A stretch of DNA of 22,918 nucleotides from Candidatus Methylomirabilota bacterium (GCA_016199025.1 JACQHM010000150.1:1-22918); one strand, 5' to 3'; shown: positions 7,885-15,524, numbered from the stretch's first letter. Translations and numbers: made by a program. The notes: generated by a model from the letters alone, not told the origin.

Positions 7885-8409
7885 TCACGACTTCTCCAGG
7901 GCCTTGACGATCTCCCGACAGAAGGCGGGGAGGTCGCCTGGCTGACGGGAGGTGATCAGGTTCCCGTCCACCACCACCTCCTGATCCACATAGCGGGCGC
8001 CGACGTTGATCAAATCATCCTTGATGGAGAAGAAGCAGGTGGCGGTCTTCCCCTTGACGATCCCGGAGGAGCAGAGCATCCACCCGGCATGGCAGATGGC
8101 CGCCACGACCTTCCCCTGTTGAAAGGCTTCCTTGACCAACCTGACCATGGCCTCAGAGCGCCGCATCAGGTCGGGGGCGTAACCGCCGGGGATGACGACC
8201 GCGTCGAAGTCCGCCGCCTTCACCTGATCAGCCGAGGCGTCCACGGTGACGGGGTAGCCATGTTTGCTGGTATAGGTTTGGGCCGTGCCCGTCCCGATGA
8301 CCTTCACCTCTGCCCCCTCTTCCTTCAGCCGGTAGTAGGGGACCCACAGTTCCATTTCCTGATACAGGTTCTCTGCGAGGATGGCGACCTTCTTTCCTTG
8401 TAGCCTCAT
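7885..8409 (-). CDS. DJ-1/PfpI family protein (type 1 glutamine amidotransferase-like)
   Basis: 174 residues. The nucleophile-elbow motif AAICHAGW places the reactive cysteine at C106 followed by H107, and a supporting Glu lies in LAENLYQEMELW, as in PfpI/YhbO-type members. Those proteins act as cytoplasmic stress proteins with reported glyoxalase, deglycase or peptidase-like activity. Other marks: FDAVVIPGGYAPD, and SRQPGDLPAFCREIV at the C-terminus. ATG 8409 has a near-perfect AAGGAGG seven bases upstream, so the longer frame to 8445 is rejected. It has its own promoter at 8487-8515 and stands apart from ispH. The exact substrate cannot be inferred. Confidence 0.9.
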   Translation of the reverse strand: MRLQGKKVAILAENLYQEMELWVPYYRLKEEGAEVKVIGTGTAQTYTSKHGYPVTVDASADQVKAADFDAVVIPGGYAPDLMRRSEAMVRLVKEAFQQGKVVAAICHAGWMLCSSGIVKGKTATCFFSIKDDLINVGARYVDQEVVVDGNLITSRQPGDLPAFCREIVKALEKS

Positions 8410-8486
8410 TGGGATTCCTCCTTTCCTGTGTCTGACCCTTCGCATAGGCTCCGATCCTCTATCGCTGAACTTGGTCCACGGGACGA

Positions 8487-8515
8487 AGGGTACACGACAC
8501 CGTCATTTCTGTCAA
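8487..8515 (-). promoter_or_regulatory. Promoter for the DJ-1/PfpI gene
   Basis: Minus strand: perfect TTGACA (8515-8510), 17-base spacer, TACCCT (8492-8487). The -10 matches at only three of six positions, but the -35 is exact and nothing better lies between it and the gene. Confidence 0.45.
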
Positions 8516-8585
8516 GAGTATGGTGATCCCAGGAACCAGGGCTTAAGGTCCCTTTCTAGTCCAGAGGGCCTAAAAAAATGGGATA

Positions 8586-8644
8586 AACGTCCTATGGACG
8601 TTGGGGTTTTAAAGAGGTATCGTTAAAATCAAGGTTCTTGATTT
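8586..8644. promoter_or_regulatory. Two perfect palindromes in the gap before the first cyclase gene
   Basis: The 452-base gap between the PfpI gene and the first cyclase gene holds AACGTCC-TAT-GGACGTT (8586-8602) and AAATCAAG-GTT-CTTGATTT (8626-8644), both perfect inverted repeats with 3-base centres. They flank or overlap a possible rightward promoter, TTGGGG (8601-8606), 17 bases, TAAAAT (8624-8629). A weaker pair, ACCG/CGGT, lies near 8670-8685. They could be operators or transcript hairpins. No open reading frame of note lies here. Confidence 0.4.
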
Positions 8645-8749
8645 GAAGCCTCTTCCACCCTTGACCTCCACCGGCCTAAAACGGTGCCAGAGGGCTGGGT
8701 TTGTCGGGCGGAAGGGATCTTCATCTCAATGACAGGTTTTTTCCCAGCG

Positions 8750-8861
8750 ATGAAAGGGGGTGAAGGGACAGAGGGATGGGGTGTGGTTCTCCATCTTTAG
8801 AGCCAACGGCTTTTGAGATGAGGCGCGAGGTGTTCCAAGAGAAATAGAGAGGGGGATAACG
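8750..8861 (+). repeat. Leader block duplicated ahead of the two cyclase genes (copy 1)
   Basis: The stretch before the first cyclase gene shares blocks with the stretch before the second (about 10960-11062): agagggat, then a common CTTTTGAGATGAG, then AGGTGT and an A/G-rich ribosome site. The similarity runs without break into the coding sequence (ATGCGAGTATGGAGA), so the duplicated unit included the leader. Copy limits are approximate. Confidence 0.6.
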
Positions 8862-10688
8862 ATGCGAGTATGGAGAAACATGTGTAGTCTCGTATGGGTC
8901 CTGGCCCTCGGGGTCGGTCTCGTGGGCCTGGCCAGTGCGCAGTATCAGGAACGGGCAGGGACTGGCCCTGCCGGGGCGGCAGGTGCCGCGCAGTATTGGC
9001 CGGTCAACGAGAACACCGTGGTGGACCTCTCGCCGACGGTCTCGCCGAGCCACTACCAGAACTGGCCCGGCGGGAACCTCCACCACCAGCCGATCATCGT
9101 TCCTTACCACAAGCATGGACCCGGGCCGTGGGCGTCGGATCTCTTGATCGTCGATGAGAACACGGCGACCCAGACCGACTGCCCGCCCCACATGATGCCG
9201 ACGCAGGATAGCGGCCTCCCGAATGCCGCCTACTGGGGCTTCCTGACCTGCGACAAGGTCCCGGCTTGGCAGTTCGTGGGCGAGGTCTTCAAGGTTGATG
9301 CCCGGGGCATCCTGGATCAGGCCCCGAACGGGGTCAGCCCCATTATCACCATGGACATGGTGAAGGCGGCCGAGCGGGCCTACCGGCCGCTTCGGCCTGG
9401 GGATGCGGTCCTGTACTGGAGCGGCTACGATGACAAGTACGACCTGCCGATGCCTGAGGGGTGGCGCCTCCTGATCGGCCCGATCGCTGGGACTTCCCCG
9501 TCCTGGCCCGACCCGGACTTCGACGCGGCCGACTACGTTGGGAGCAAGGGCGTTCGACTCATGGGGACCGACAGCCCCAGCATGGGGGCCTTCGGGCCAC
9601 CCAGGTACAAGCTCCCGGGACCCGCCGGCATGTTCCAGAATCCTTTGGCGCTGGAGAGCCACCTCGGACACTTCAAGTACGGGGCGATCCACACCGAGGG
9701 GTTGATGAACCTGGACCAGGTCCCGAACGGCTCCCTCTACATCGCCCTGTACCCTAAGCATAAGGACTCTCCGACGGTGGAGACCCGGGCGGCGGCCATC
9801 ACCGATTTGAAGCTGGCCGCTGAGCTGATGAAGGCCGTTCAGGCGAAACGGGTGGTGGATCTTTCCGTCATCAACTCGATGCAACACCCGGTGTGGTGGC
9901 CGGGGGCGGGAGTCGGAAACTACCTCTTCCCCTACCACGTTGTCAATCCTGTGAACTACTACACCGGTCCCTTCGGCCCCTACTGGGTCAACACCCATAT
10001 CATGGATGCCCACACGGGGACCCACCTTGATCCCCCCGCCCACTTCGGGCCGCCCCCGGGCTTCGACTTCAACAGTTTTGATGACTGGACGAAGGGGGTT
10101 CTCCGGGAGTTCGAGGCCAAGTACGGGAAGCTGGGGACCACGGACGCGACCGCCGATAAGGTCCCGATCCACTACTTTATGGGGCCGGCCCGGGTCGTGA
10201 ACGTCCAGCATCTGGTGGGGACAACGGATCCCAGCACCTGGCCGGCGTCGCCCAAGATCACGGTGGCGGACGTCCAGGCCCACGAGGCCCTCTATGGCCA
10301 GATCCAGGCTGGCGAGGTGGTCATCTTCCAGACCGGCCACAATGACGCCTACTTCAAGCCGTTCCAGCGGGGCGTGCCGGATTGGGACGTCAAGGCCCCG
10401 CTCGATGGCCAAGCTGAGGGGTGGCCGTCCCCGACGCCCGAGACCATTCAGTACCTGGCCAAGAAGGGCGTGAAGCACCTTGGGATCGATGCCCCGAGCA
10501 TGGGCTCGGTCAACGGCAAGGAGGCGGTGATGACCCACTGGGCTGCGGCCAATGAGGGCATGATTTTCTCGGAGTTCCTCATCGGCGTGGGGCAACTGCC
10601 GCCGAAGGGAGGGTTCTTCATCTTCCTGAACCCGAAGTACGAGAACAATCACGGCGGCCCGGGCAGGGCCATCGCCATCCTGCCCTAG
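8862..10688 (+). CDS. Secreted double-domain cyclase family protein, copy 1
   Basis: 608 residues. A Sec signal peptide (MRVWRNMCSLVWVLALGVGL, ending about ASA-26) precedes a 16-residue Gly/Ala insert absent from copy 2. Two homologous cyclase domains (the kynurenine formamidase/isatin hydrolase fold, metal-dependent amide or lactone hydrolysis) follow, roughly 50-310 and 325-608. The second has the complete HTGTHLDPPAH motif (H384, H388, D390, H394). The equivalent in the first is NTATQTDCPPH (100-110): two metal-binding His positions are Asn and Gln, while D106 and H110 remain. Both end with a 'G..NLD/VGQLP' type segment. The first domain is probably structural or substrate-binding. Start ATG 8862 has GAGAGGGGG upstream. 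Exported to periplasm or outside; substrate unknown. A terminator follows directly. Confidence 0.85.
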   Translation: MRVWRNMCSLVWVLALGVGLVGLASAQYQERAGTGPAGAAGAAQYWPVNENTVVDLSPTVSPSHYQNWPGGNLHHQPIIVPYHKHGPGPWASDLLIVDENTATQTDCPPHMMPTQDSGLPNAAYWGFLTCDKVPAWQFVGEVFKVDARGILDQAPNGVSPIITMDMVKAAERAYRPLRPGDAVLYWSGYDDKYDLPMPEGWRLLIGPIAGTSPSWPDPDFDAADYVGSKGVRLMGTDSPSMGAFGPPRYKLPGPAGMFQNPLALESHLGHFKYGAIHTEGLMNLDQVPNGSLYIALYPKHKDSPTVETRAAAITDLKLAAELMKAVQAKRVVDLSVINSMQHPVWWPGAGVGNYLFPYHVVNPVNYYTGPFGPYWVNTHIMDAHTGTHLDPPAHFGPPPGFDFNSFDDWTKGVLREFEAKYGKLGTTDATADKVPIHYFMGPARVVNVQHLVGTTDPSTWPASPKITVADVQAHEALYGQIQAGEVVIFQTGHNDAYFKPFQRGVPDWDVKAPLDGQAEGWPSPTPETIQYLAKKGVKHLGIDAPSMGSVNGKEAVMTHWAAANEGMIFSEFLIGVGQLPPKGGFFIFLNPKYENNHGGPGRAIAILP

Positions 10689-10716
10689 GCACCTACTCAG
10701 GGCCTTCAGTCGCAGA

Positions 10717-10748
10717 GGGGGGGAAGCCTCTCGGCTTCCCCCCCTTTT
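10717..10748 (+). terminator. Intrinsic terminator after cyclase copy 1
   Basis: Perfect 12-bp stem GGGGGGGAAGCC / GGCTTCCCCCCC with a TCTC loop, followed by TTTT, 28 bases past the stop codon. This separates the transcripts of the two tandem copies. Confidence 0.92.
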
Positions 10749-10882
10749 GCTTGAAACCCAGGTTAATCTTATCCTGAAGAGGCCTGGGGATCCTCCAGCC
10801 TTCTTGAGTTTCCTTTCGCGTCCTTTCATCAGCCTCCCACCAACCATCTTACGGATCTTTTGTCCCCCTTCTGTTTTTTTGC

Positions 10883-10911
10883 TTGACAGTAAACAAACAG
10901 TGTTGTAGATG
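10883..10911 (+). promoter_or_regulatory. Promoter for cyclase copy 2
   Basis: TTGACA (10883-10888), 17-base spacer, TAGATG (10906-10911), about 150 bases upstream of the ATG. The -35 is exact and the -10 weak, which may indicate activator dependence. It sits in the 374-base gap between the cyclase genes, which otherwise holds the terminator at 10717-10748, a T-rich stretch before the promoter, and the duplicated leader (about 10960-11062). Confidence 0.55.
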
Positions 10912-11062
10912 AGGATATGAGGATTTTCTTCTCTAGGGGTGGTAAATATTAAGGAAGGGAGGTGATGGGCAGAGGGATAGCATCTAAGTCCATATCTCTG
11001 AAGCAAACAGCTTTTGAGATGAGCCATCAGGTGTCTTAAAGAGAAGAGGGAGGGGAATAAAA

Positions 11063-12841
11063 ATGCGAGTATGGAGACACATGCGAAGCCTCGTATGGGC
11101 CTTGGCCTTTGTCGTGGGGTTGGCGGGCCTGGCCTCGGCCGGATACTGGCCGGTCAACGCGAACACGGTGGTGGACCTCTCACCGACGGTTTCGATGAGT
11201 CACTACCAGAACTGGCCCGGCGGGAACCTCCACCACCAGCCGATCATCGTCCCGTATCATAAGATCGGGCCCGACGGGCCGTGGGCGTCGGACCTCTTGA
11301 TCGTCGATGAGAACACGGCGACCCAGATCGACTGCCCACCCCACATGATGCCGACCCAGGACAGCGGCCTCCCGAATGCCGGCTACTGGGGCTTCATGAC
11401 TTGCGACAAGGTCCCGGCCTGGCAGTGGGTGGGCGAGGTCTTCAAGGTTGATGCCCGAAGCATCCTGGACCAGGCGCCGAATGGGGTCAGCCCCATCATC
11501 ACCGTGGACATGGTGAAGGCGGCCGAGCGGGCCTGGCGGCCCCTTTGGCCGGGGGATGCGGTCCTGTACTGGAGTGGCTACGACGACAAGTACGACCTGC
11601 CCATGCCGGCGGGGGCGCGCCTCCTGATCGGCCCAATCGCCGGGACTTCCCCGTCCTGGCCTGATCCTGACTTCGACACCAGCGACTATGTCACGTCCAA
11701 GGGGGTCAAGACCCTCGGGACCGATGCCCCCAGCATGGGGGCTTTCGGCCCGCCGAAGTACTCGCTCCCGGGACCCGCCGGCATGTTCCAGAATCCCTTG
11801 GCGCTGGAGAGCCACCTGGGGAACTTCAAGCGGGGGGCGATCCACACCGAGGGCCTGATGAACCTGGACAAGGTCCCGAACGGCTCGCTTTACATCGGCC
11901 TGCCAGTCAAGCACAAGGACTCTCCGACGGTGGAGACCCGGGCGGCGGCGATCACCGACCTGAAGCTGGCCGCCGAGCTGATGAAGGCTGTTCGGGCGAA
12001 GCGGGTGGTCGATCTTTCCGTCATCCTCTCGATGCAACATCCGGTCTGGTGGCCGGGGGCAGGGGTCGGGAACTACGTCTTCCCCTACCACGTCGTGAAC
12101 CCTGTGAACTACTACACCGGTCCCTTCGGCCCCTACTGGGTCAACACCCACATCATGGACGCCCACACGGGGACCCACATGGATCCACCTGCCCACTTCG
12201 GGCCGCCCCCGGGCTTCGACTTCAATAGCTATAACGACTGGACGAAGGGGGTCCTCAGGAAGTACGAGGCCAAGTACGGGAAGCTGAAGACTACTGACAT
12301 GACCTCGGATAAGGTCCCGGTCTCCTACTGCATGGGGCCGGCCCGGGTCGTGAACGTCAAGCACCTGGTAGGGACAACGGATCCCAAGACCTGGCCTGCT
12401 TCCCCGAAGATCACGGTAGAAGATGTCCAGGCCCATGAGAAGATCTATGGCCCGATCCAGCCTGGCGAGGTCGTGCTCTTCAACTCCAACCATGTGGACA
12501 CCTTCTTCAGGGAGTTCCGGCGGGGTGAACCCGAACTCCAGACGGCGGCCCCGCTGAACGGGCAGTCTGAAGGATGGCCGGCGCCGACGCCCGAGACACT
12601 CAACTACATCATCGACAAGGGCGTGAAGTGCGTCGGGACCGATGGCGTGAGCATGGGCTCCGTCGTTGGGGAAGAGGCGGTGATGACTCACTGGGCTGCC
12701 GCCTCCCGGGGGGTTCCCTTCGTCGAGCATCTCATCGGCGTAGGGCAACTGCCGCCGAAGGGAGCGTTCTTCATCTTCCTGAACCCGAAGATCGAGGACA
12801 ACCACGGCGGCCCGGGGCGTGCCATCGCCATCCTGCCCTAG
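11063..12841 (+). CDS. Secreted double-domain cyclase family protein, copy 2
   Basis: 592 residues, a close paralogue of the protein at 8862-10688 from signal peptide to the shared C-terminus GGPGRAIAILP. The signal peptide ends near ASA-26, and mature YWPVN follows at once because the Gly/Ala insert of copy 1 is absent. The first cyclase domain is again degenerate (NTATQIDCPPH, residues 84-94), and the second is intact (HTGTHMDPPAH: H368, H372, D374, H378). Differences between copies cluster in the second domain near 450-570 (for example FNSNHVDTFF against FQTGHNDAYF), which may mean altered substrate preference. It has its own promoter and terminator. That the degenerate first domain is kept in both copies argues for a function other than catalysis. 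Confidence 0.85.
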   Translation: MRVWRHMRSLVWALAFVVGLAGLASAGYWPVNANTVVDLSPTVSMSHYQNWPGGNLHHQPIIVPYHKIGPDGPWASDLLIVDENTATQIDCPPHMMPTQDSGLPNAGYWGFMTCDKVPAWQWVGEVFKVDARSILDQAPNGVSPIITVDMVKAAERAWRPLWPGDAVLYWSGYDDKYDLPMPAGARLLIGPIAGTSPSWPDPDFDTSDYVTSKGVKTLGTDAPSMGAFGPPKYSLPGPAGMFQNPLALESHLGNFKRGAIHTEGLMNLDKVPNGSLYIGLPVKHKDSPTVETRAAAITDLKLAAELMKAVRAKRVVDLSVILSMQHPVWWPGAGVGNYVFPYHVVNPVNYYTGPFGPYWVNTHIMDAHTGTHMDPPAHFGPPPGFDFNSYNDWTKGVLRKYEAKYGKLKTTDMTSDKVPVSYCMGPARVVNVKHLVGTTDPKTWPASPKITVEDVQAHEKIYGPIQPGEVVLFNSNHVDTFFREFRRGEPELQTAAPLNGQSEGWPAPTPETLNYIIDKGVKCVGTDGVSMGSVVGEEAVMTHWAAASRGVPFVEHLIGVGQLPPKGAFFIFLNPKIEDNHGGPGRAIAILP

Positions 12842-12868
12842 GCGACCTGGATCATCTCAATTGAGGAG

Positions 12869-12908
12869 GAGAGGGGCCCGGGGATCTCCCCGGGCCTCTC
12901 GCCTTTTT
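12869..12908 (+). terminator. Intrinsic terminator after cyclase copy 2
   Basis: A long GC stem (12869-12884 with 12887-12900; 14 bp with a two-base GG bulge on the left arm) ends at GCC followed by TTTTT at 12904-12908. It closes the cyclase unit just before the promoter of the UGSC operon. Confidence 0.85.
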
Positions 12909-12917
12909 GGGCCTCTT

Positions 12918-12946
12918 TTGACTTCACGCTGTTCCCATGCTATAAC
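12918..12946 (+). promoter_or_regulatory. Strong sigma70-type promoter of the UGSC selenoprotein operon
   Basis: TTGACT (12918-12923), exactly 17 bases, TATAAC (12941-12946): five of six matches in each box. It lies 80 bases upstream of the GTG start at 13027 and directly after the preceding terminator. Confidence 0.75.
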
Positions 12947-13026
12947 TAAGCCTGATAAGAAGAGGGATGGGTCGTAGAAACCAGGGTGGTCACCCTTCAG
13001 GGAGGGGGACGGGGAGGAGGGAGAAC

Positions 13027-14118
13027 GTGTTGACGTCGAAGAGGATCGAGGTTGAGGGGTACCATGAGGCCGTGGAGCTCTTCTACGAGAGAGGGTGGAC
13101 CGACGGCCTCCCCGTGGTCCCTCCGACGGAGGAGAGGGTCGAGGCGATGGTCCAGGCTGCCGGGCGGGATGCCGGCGAGGTGATCGGCCTGGTCCCGCCT
13201 AAGTGGGCCCGGGCCACGGTTGAGAAGATCGCCGTGAATGCCGTCATGGCCGGCTGCCGGCCTGACCACTTCCCGGTGGTCCTGGCCGTAGCGGAGGCGG
13301 CTGTCGATGAGGCCTTCAACCTCCACGGCGTCCAGGCCACGACCCACGTGGCCGCCCCGTTGATCATCATCAACGGCCCCGTTCGAAAGGACCTGGACAT
13401 CAATGCGGGGCCGAACTGCTTCGGCCAGGGCTGGAGGGCGAACGCCACCATCGGAAGGGCCCTCCGCCTGGTCATGATCAACGTCGGTGGGGGTCTCCCG
13501 GGCGTGACCGATAAATCCACCTTCGGCCACCCAGGGAAGTACACGTATTGCGTCGCAGAAAATGAAGAGGCCAGTCCTTGGGAGCCCCTCCACGTTGAGC
13601 GGGGGTTCCACCACCACGACTCGACCGTCACCCTCTACGCCGCCGAGGCCCCTCACTCCATCAGCGATCACCCCAGCCAGATGGCCAAGGGGATCCTGAC
13701 GACCATCGCTGACTCCCTGGCCACCATGGGGTGCAGTAACATGTACAAGGCTGGGGAGCTGGTGGTGGTCCTCTCCCCCGAGCATGCCGCCACCATCGGG
13801 AAGGAAGGGTGGTCGAAGCAGGATGTGAAACAGTTCCTCTTTGAGCAGGCCAGGAGGCCGCTTGGGGAGATCAAGAGGGCCGGTGAGTTTTACGGCGAGG
13901 AGACGCTCCGCCGATACTGGCCCAAATGGGTTGATCCCAAGGACGATCGGGCCATGATCCCGGTCGTCCGGCGGCCCGAGGACATCATTGTGATCGTGGC
14001 CGGTGGGCCGGTGGGCCGTTTCTCCCTGGGGATCCCAGGTTGGGGCGACCACGGGACGAGGGCCATGACGAAGAAGATCGCCTGGGCCGGGACCCACGAC
14101 GAGGTCTGCGATACCTGA
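13027..14118 (+). CDS. Conserved protein of unknown function, first gene of the UGSC operon
   Basis: 363 residues from GTG 13027, which has GGAGGAGGG six bases upstream (TTG 13030 is the alternative). I do not recognise a named domain. The protein is soluble, without signal peptide. Conserved-looking segments are YERGWTDGLPVVPPTEERV near the N-terminus, GLVPPKWARATVEKIAVNAV followed by MAGCRPDHFPVV, NGPVRKDLDINAGPNCFGQG, the mid-protein GFHHHDSTVTLYAAEAPHSI, and EHAATIGKEGWSK. Several His/Asp/Cys groupings could bind metal or substrate. It is followed 136 bases later by the UGSC selenoprotein under the same promoter, which suggests the two act together. The WTDGLPVVPPT motif should make it easy to find homologues and test whether the pairing is general. 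Confidence 0.7.
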   Translation: MLTSKRIEVEGYHEAVELFYERGWTDGLPVVPPTEERVEAMVQAAGRDAGEVIGLVPPKWARATVEKIAVNAVMAGCRPDHFPVVLAVAEAAVDEAFNLHGVQATTHVAAPLIIINGPVRKDLDINAGPNCFGQGWRANATIGRALRLVMINVGGGLPGVTDKSTFGHPGKYTYCVAENEEASPWEPLHVERGFHHHDSTVTLYAAEAPHSISDHPSQMAKGILTTIADSLATMGCSNMYKAGELVVVLSPEHAATIGKEGWSKQDVKQFLFEQARRPLGEIKRAGEFYGEETLRRYWPKWVDPKDDRAMIPVVRRPEDIIVIVAGGPVGRFSLGIPGWGDHGTRAMTKKIAWAGTHDEVCDT

Positions 14119-14130
14119 GAGATCTAACGC

Positions 14131-14197
14131 GGGCCGGTGGCCCGTATAAAACAGGGTTTAGGGGTTAGGGTCTAGGGTTTCTTAAACCCCAAACCCC
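14131..14197 (+). repeat. Telomere-like G-rich inverted repeat with G-quadruplex potential
   Basis: A short hairpin GGGCC-GGT-GGCCC (14131-14143) is followed by four G-runs (14154-14156, 14161-14164, 14168-14170, 14175-14177) separated by 3- to 4-base loops, the classic quadruplex spacing. The complementary strand AAACCCCAAACCCC lies at 14184-14197 and can pair with 14154-14166 as a 12-bp stem with one bulged A. It sits in the leader between the operon's first gene and the UGSC gene. Confidence 0.65.
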
Positions 14198-14254
14198 GGC
14201 TCGGTGTGGATCGAGGGGTTTCTCATGGCTGTGTGATCAGGAGGAGCGATAAAG

Positions 14255-14794
14255 ATGGCAGCGAAGCTGATTGTGTTGGACCCGACAGCGGAACAGACGC
14301 CGGAAATCCTTCAGCCCGCCCCCCGTTCGGAGCAGTTGGACGGGAAGAGGATCGCCTTTTTGGACAACAGTAAAGAGCGGGCCAGCGAGATCCTGGCCAC
14401 ACTTGAGGATCTCTTCGAGGAGCGGTATCGGTTCGCCGAGGTCGTGAAAAGGCGCAAAGCCTATTATACCAAGGGGGCTTCCCGGGATCTCATCGCGGAG
14501 CTGGCGAGAAGCGCTGATCTGGTTATTACCGCCGTGGGCGGGTGAGGGTCCTGCACGTCGGGCAGTGTGCTCGACGCCATTGAGTTGGAAAAGCGGGGGA
14601 TCCCGACCGCGACCATTGTCACCGAGATGTTCTTCGATTCGGGGCGGGCGACGGCCAAGAACCTGGCGATGCCTCACGTGCCCATCGTCTCCATCCCACA
14701 TCCGATCGCCAACCTCCCGCCCGAGGAATTGAAGGCGAGGAGCGAGGCGACCTTTCCCCAGGTCCTCGAGGCTTTGACGAAGCCAAGGGATTAG
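14255..14794 (+). CDS. UGSC-family selenoprotein (TGA at 14543-14545 read as selenocysteine)
   Basis: 179 residues if TGA 14543-14545 is read as selenocysteine (Sec97). The two halves are in the same frame. The joined protein runs SADLVITAVGG-U-GSCTSG, matching the known UGSC (seleno)protein family, whose name is this motif; some members have Cys at the first position. The upstream half (residues 1-96) and downstream half (98-179, with ATIVTEMFFDSGRATAKNL and a proline-rich tail) together make the usual family length. ATG 14255 has GGAGGAG upstream. A hairpin at 14556-14576 has SECIS geometry. The U-G-S-C arrangement suggests a redox or nucleophilic selenol with a resolving Cys100, but the reaction is not known to me. 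A conventional caller would split this into two false genes. Confidence 0.9.
14556..14576 (+). promoter_or_regulatory. Bacterial SECIS-like hairpin of the UGSC gene
   Basis: Stem CGTCGGGC / GCTCGACG (8 bp, one G-T) with loop AGTGT (14564-14568). Eighteen bases separate the TGA from the loop. Counting the U of UGA as 1, loop positions 23 and 24 are G and U, as in the E. coli fdhF element that SelB binds. Position 17 is a paired C rather than the bulged U of fdhF. Confidence 0.7.
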
Positions 14795-14812
14795 CGGACC
14801 AGATCACCTTCT

Positions 14813-15514
14813 ATGTCCTCTCTTGAAGCGGTCTTCTTTGACGCAGGGAATACGCTCCTCCTGTTAAACTATGGCGTGATCGCCAGGGCCCTTGCTCAAG
14901 AGGGTGTTTCTGCCGCTCACGAGGCCCTCATGATGGCCGAGGGCCGGGCCAGAGTCAGACTTGATCCCTTGTTGGCCGCCGGGCAATCCACGGAGGGGGT
15001 AAACGTCCTGAAGATCTATGCCCGGTTTATCTTGGAGGAGCTGAAGCTCCCCTGGGACAGGGCGGCCGAGCGGGCCTTCGAGCGGATCAGCACGTATAAT
15101 CGGGACGTGGGTCTCTGGAACGTCCCAAACCCTCAGGCCCCGGCTGTCCTGGAGGAGCTCAAGGGGGAAGGCTCTATGCTCGGGGTGGTCTCGAACTCCG
15201 ATGGGAGCGTCGAACGGCTCCTCCAGCAGGCTGGGCTGGCGGATTTCTTCTCTTTTATCCTGGATTCCGGCGATGTTGGCGTGGAGAAGCCTGATCCCCG
15301 GATCTTCAGGCTGGCCCTGGAGCGGGCCGGGGTGAAGCCGGAGAGAGCTGTCCACATCGGCGACTTTTATTCGGTGGATGTCCTTGGCGCCCAGGCTGCC
15401 GGTGTCCGAGGGATCCTCCTCGATCCCGTTGGGGCCTGGGCAGGGATCGGGTGTCTTAAGGCAAGGGACCTGGCCGATGCTCTCAAGTTGATCCATCTTC
15501 AGCACAGTCTCTGA
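14813..15514 (+). CDS. HAD-superfamily hydrolase
   Basis: 233 residues with all four HAD motifs: I, FFDAGNTLL (nucleophile D10; the second Asp of the usual DxDxT is Gly, a DAGNT variant seen in many HAD subfamilies); II, VVSNSDGS; III, EKPDPRIF (Lys); IV, HIGDFYSVDVLGAQ (Asp). A helical cap lies between motifs I and II. It is likely a phosphatase or phosphoglycolate-phosphatase-like enzyme, substrate unknown. With Gly in place of the general acid, hydrolysis may be slow or the role different. It starts 18 bases after the UGSC gene with no clear ribosome site, so translation may be coupled, and it converges with the M20 peptidase gene ten bases past its stop. Confidence 0.85.
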   Translation: MSSLEAVFFDAGNTLLLLNYGVIARALAQEGVSAAHEALMMAEGRARVRLDPLLAAGQSTEGVNVLKIYARFILEELKLPWDRAAERAFERISTYNRDVGLWNVPNPQAPAVLEELKGEGSMLGVVSNSDGSVERLLQQAGLADFFSFILDSGDVGVEKPDPRIFRLALERAGVKPERAVHIGDFYSVDVLGAQAAGVRGILLDPVGAWAGIGCLKARDLADALKLIHLQHSL

Positions 15515-15524
15515 GGCCGGCGGG

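Noticed and set aside
8721..11027. 768-codon open frame antisense to the first cyclase gene
   Set aside because: Product is Arg/Gly/His-rich low-complexity typical of the reverse of a GC-rich gene; the + strand has signal peptide and conserved motifs.
11180..12805. 541-codon open frame antisense to the second cyclase gene
   Set aside because: Same shadow effect; its similarity to the previous antisense frame only mirrors the paralogy of the sense genes.
12997..14097. 366-codon antisense frame opposite the UGSC partner gene
   Set aside because: Composition is that of a shadow frame, and the + strand gene has promoter, ribosome site and conserved-looking motifs.
14154..14197. True telomere or chromosome end
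   Set aside because: Only about 44 bases, imperfect, and internal to an operon; better explained as an intergenic repeat with quadruplex potential.
14567..14794. Separate small gene starting after the UGSC TGA
   Set aside because: It is the downstream half of the UGSC selenoprotein in the same frame, with no ribosome site of its own.
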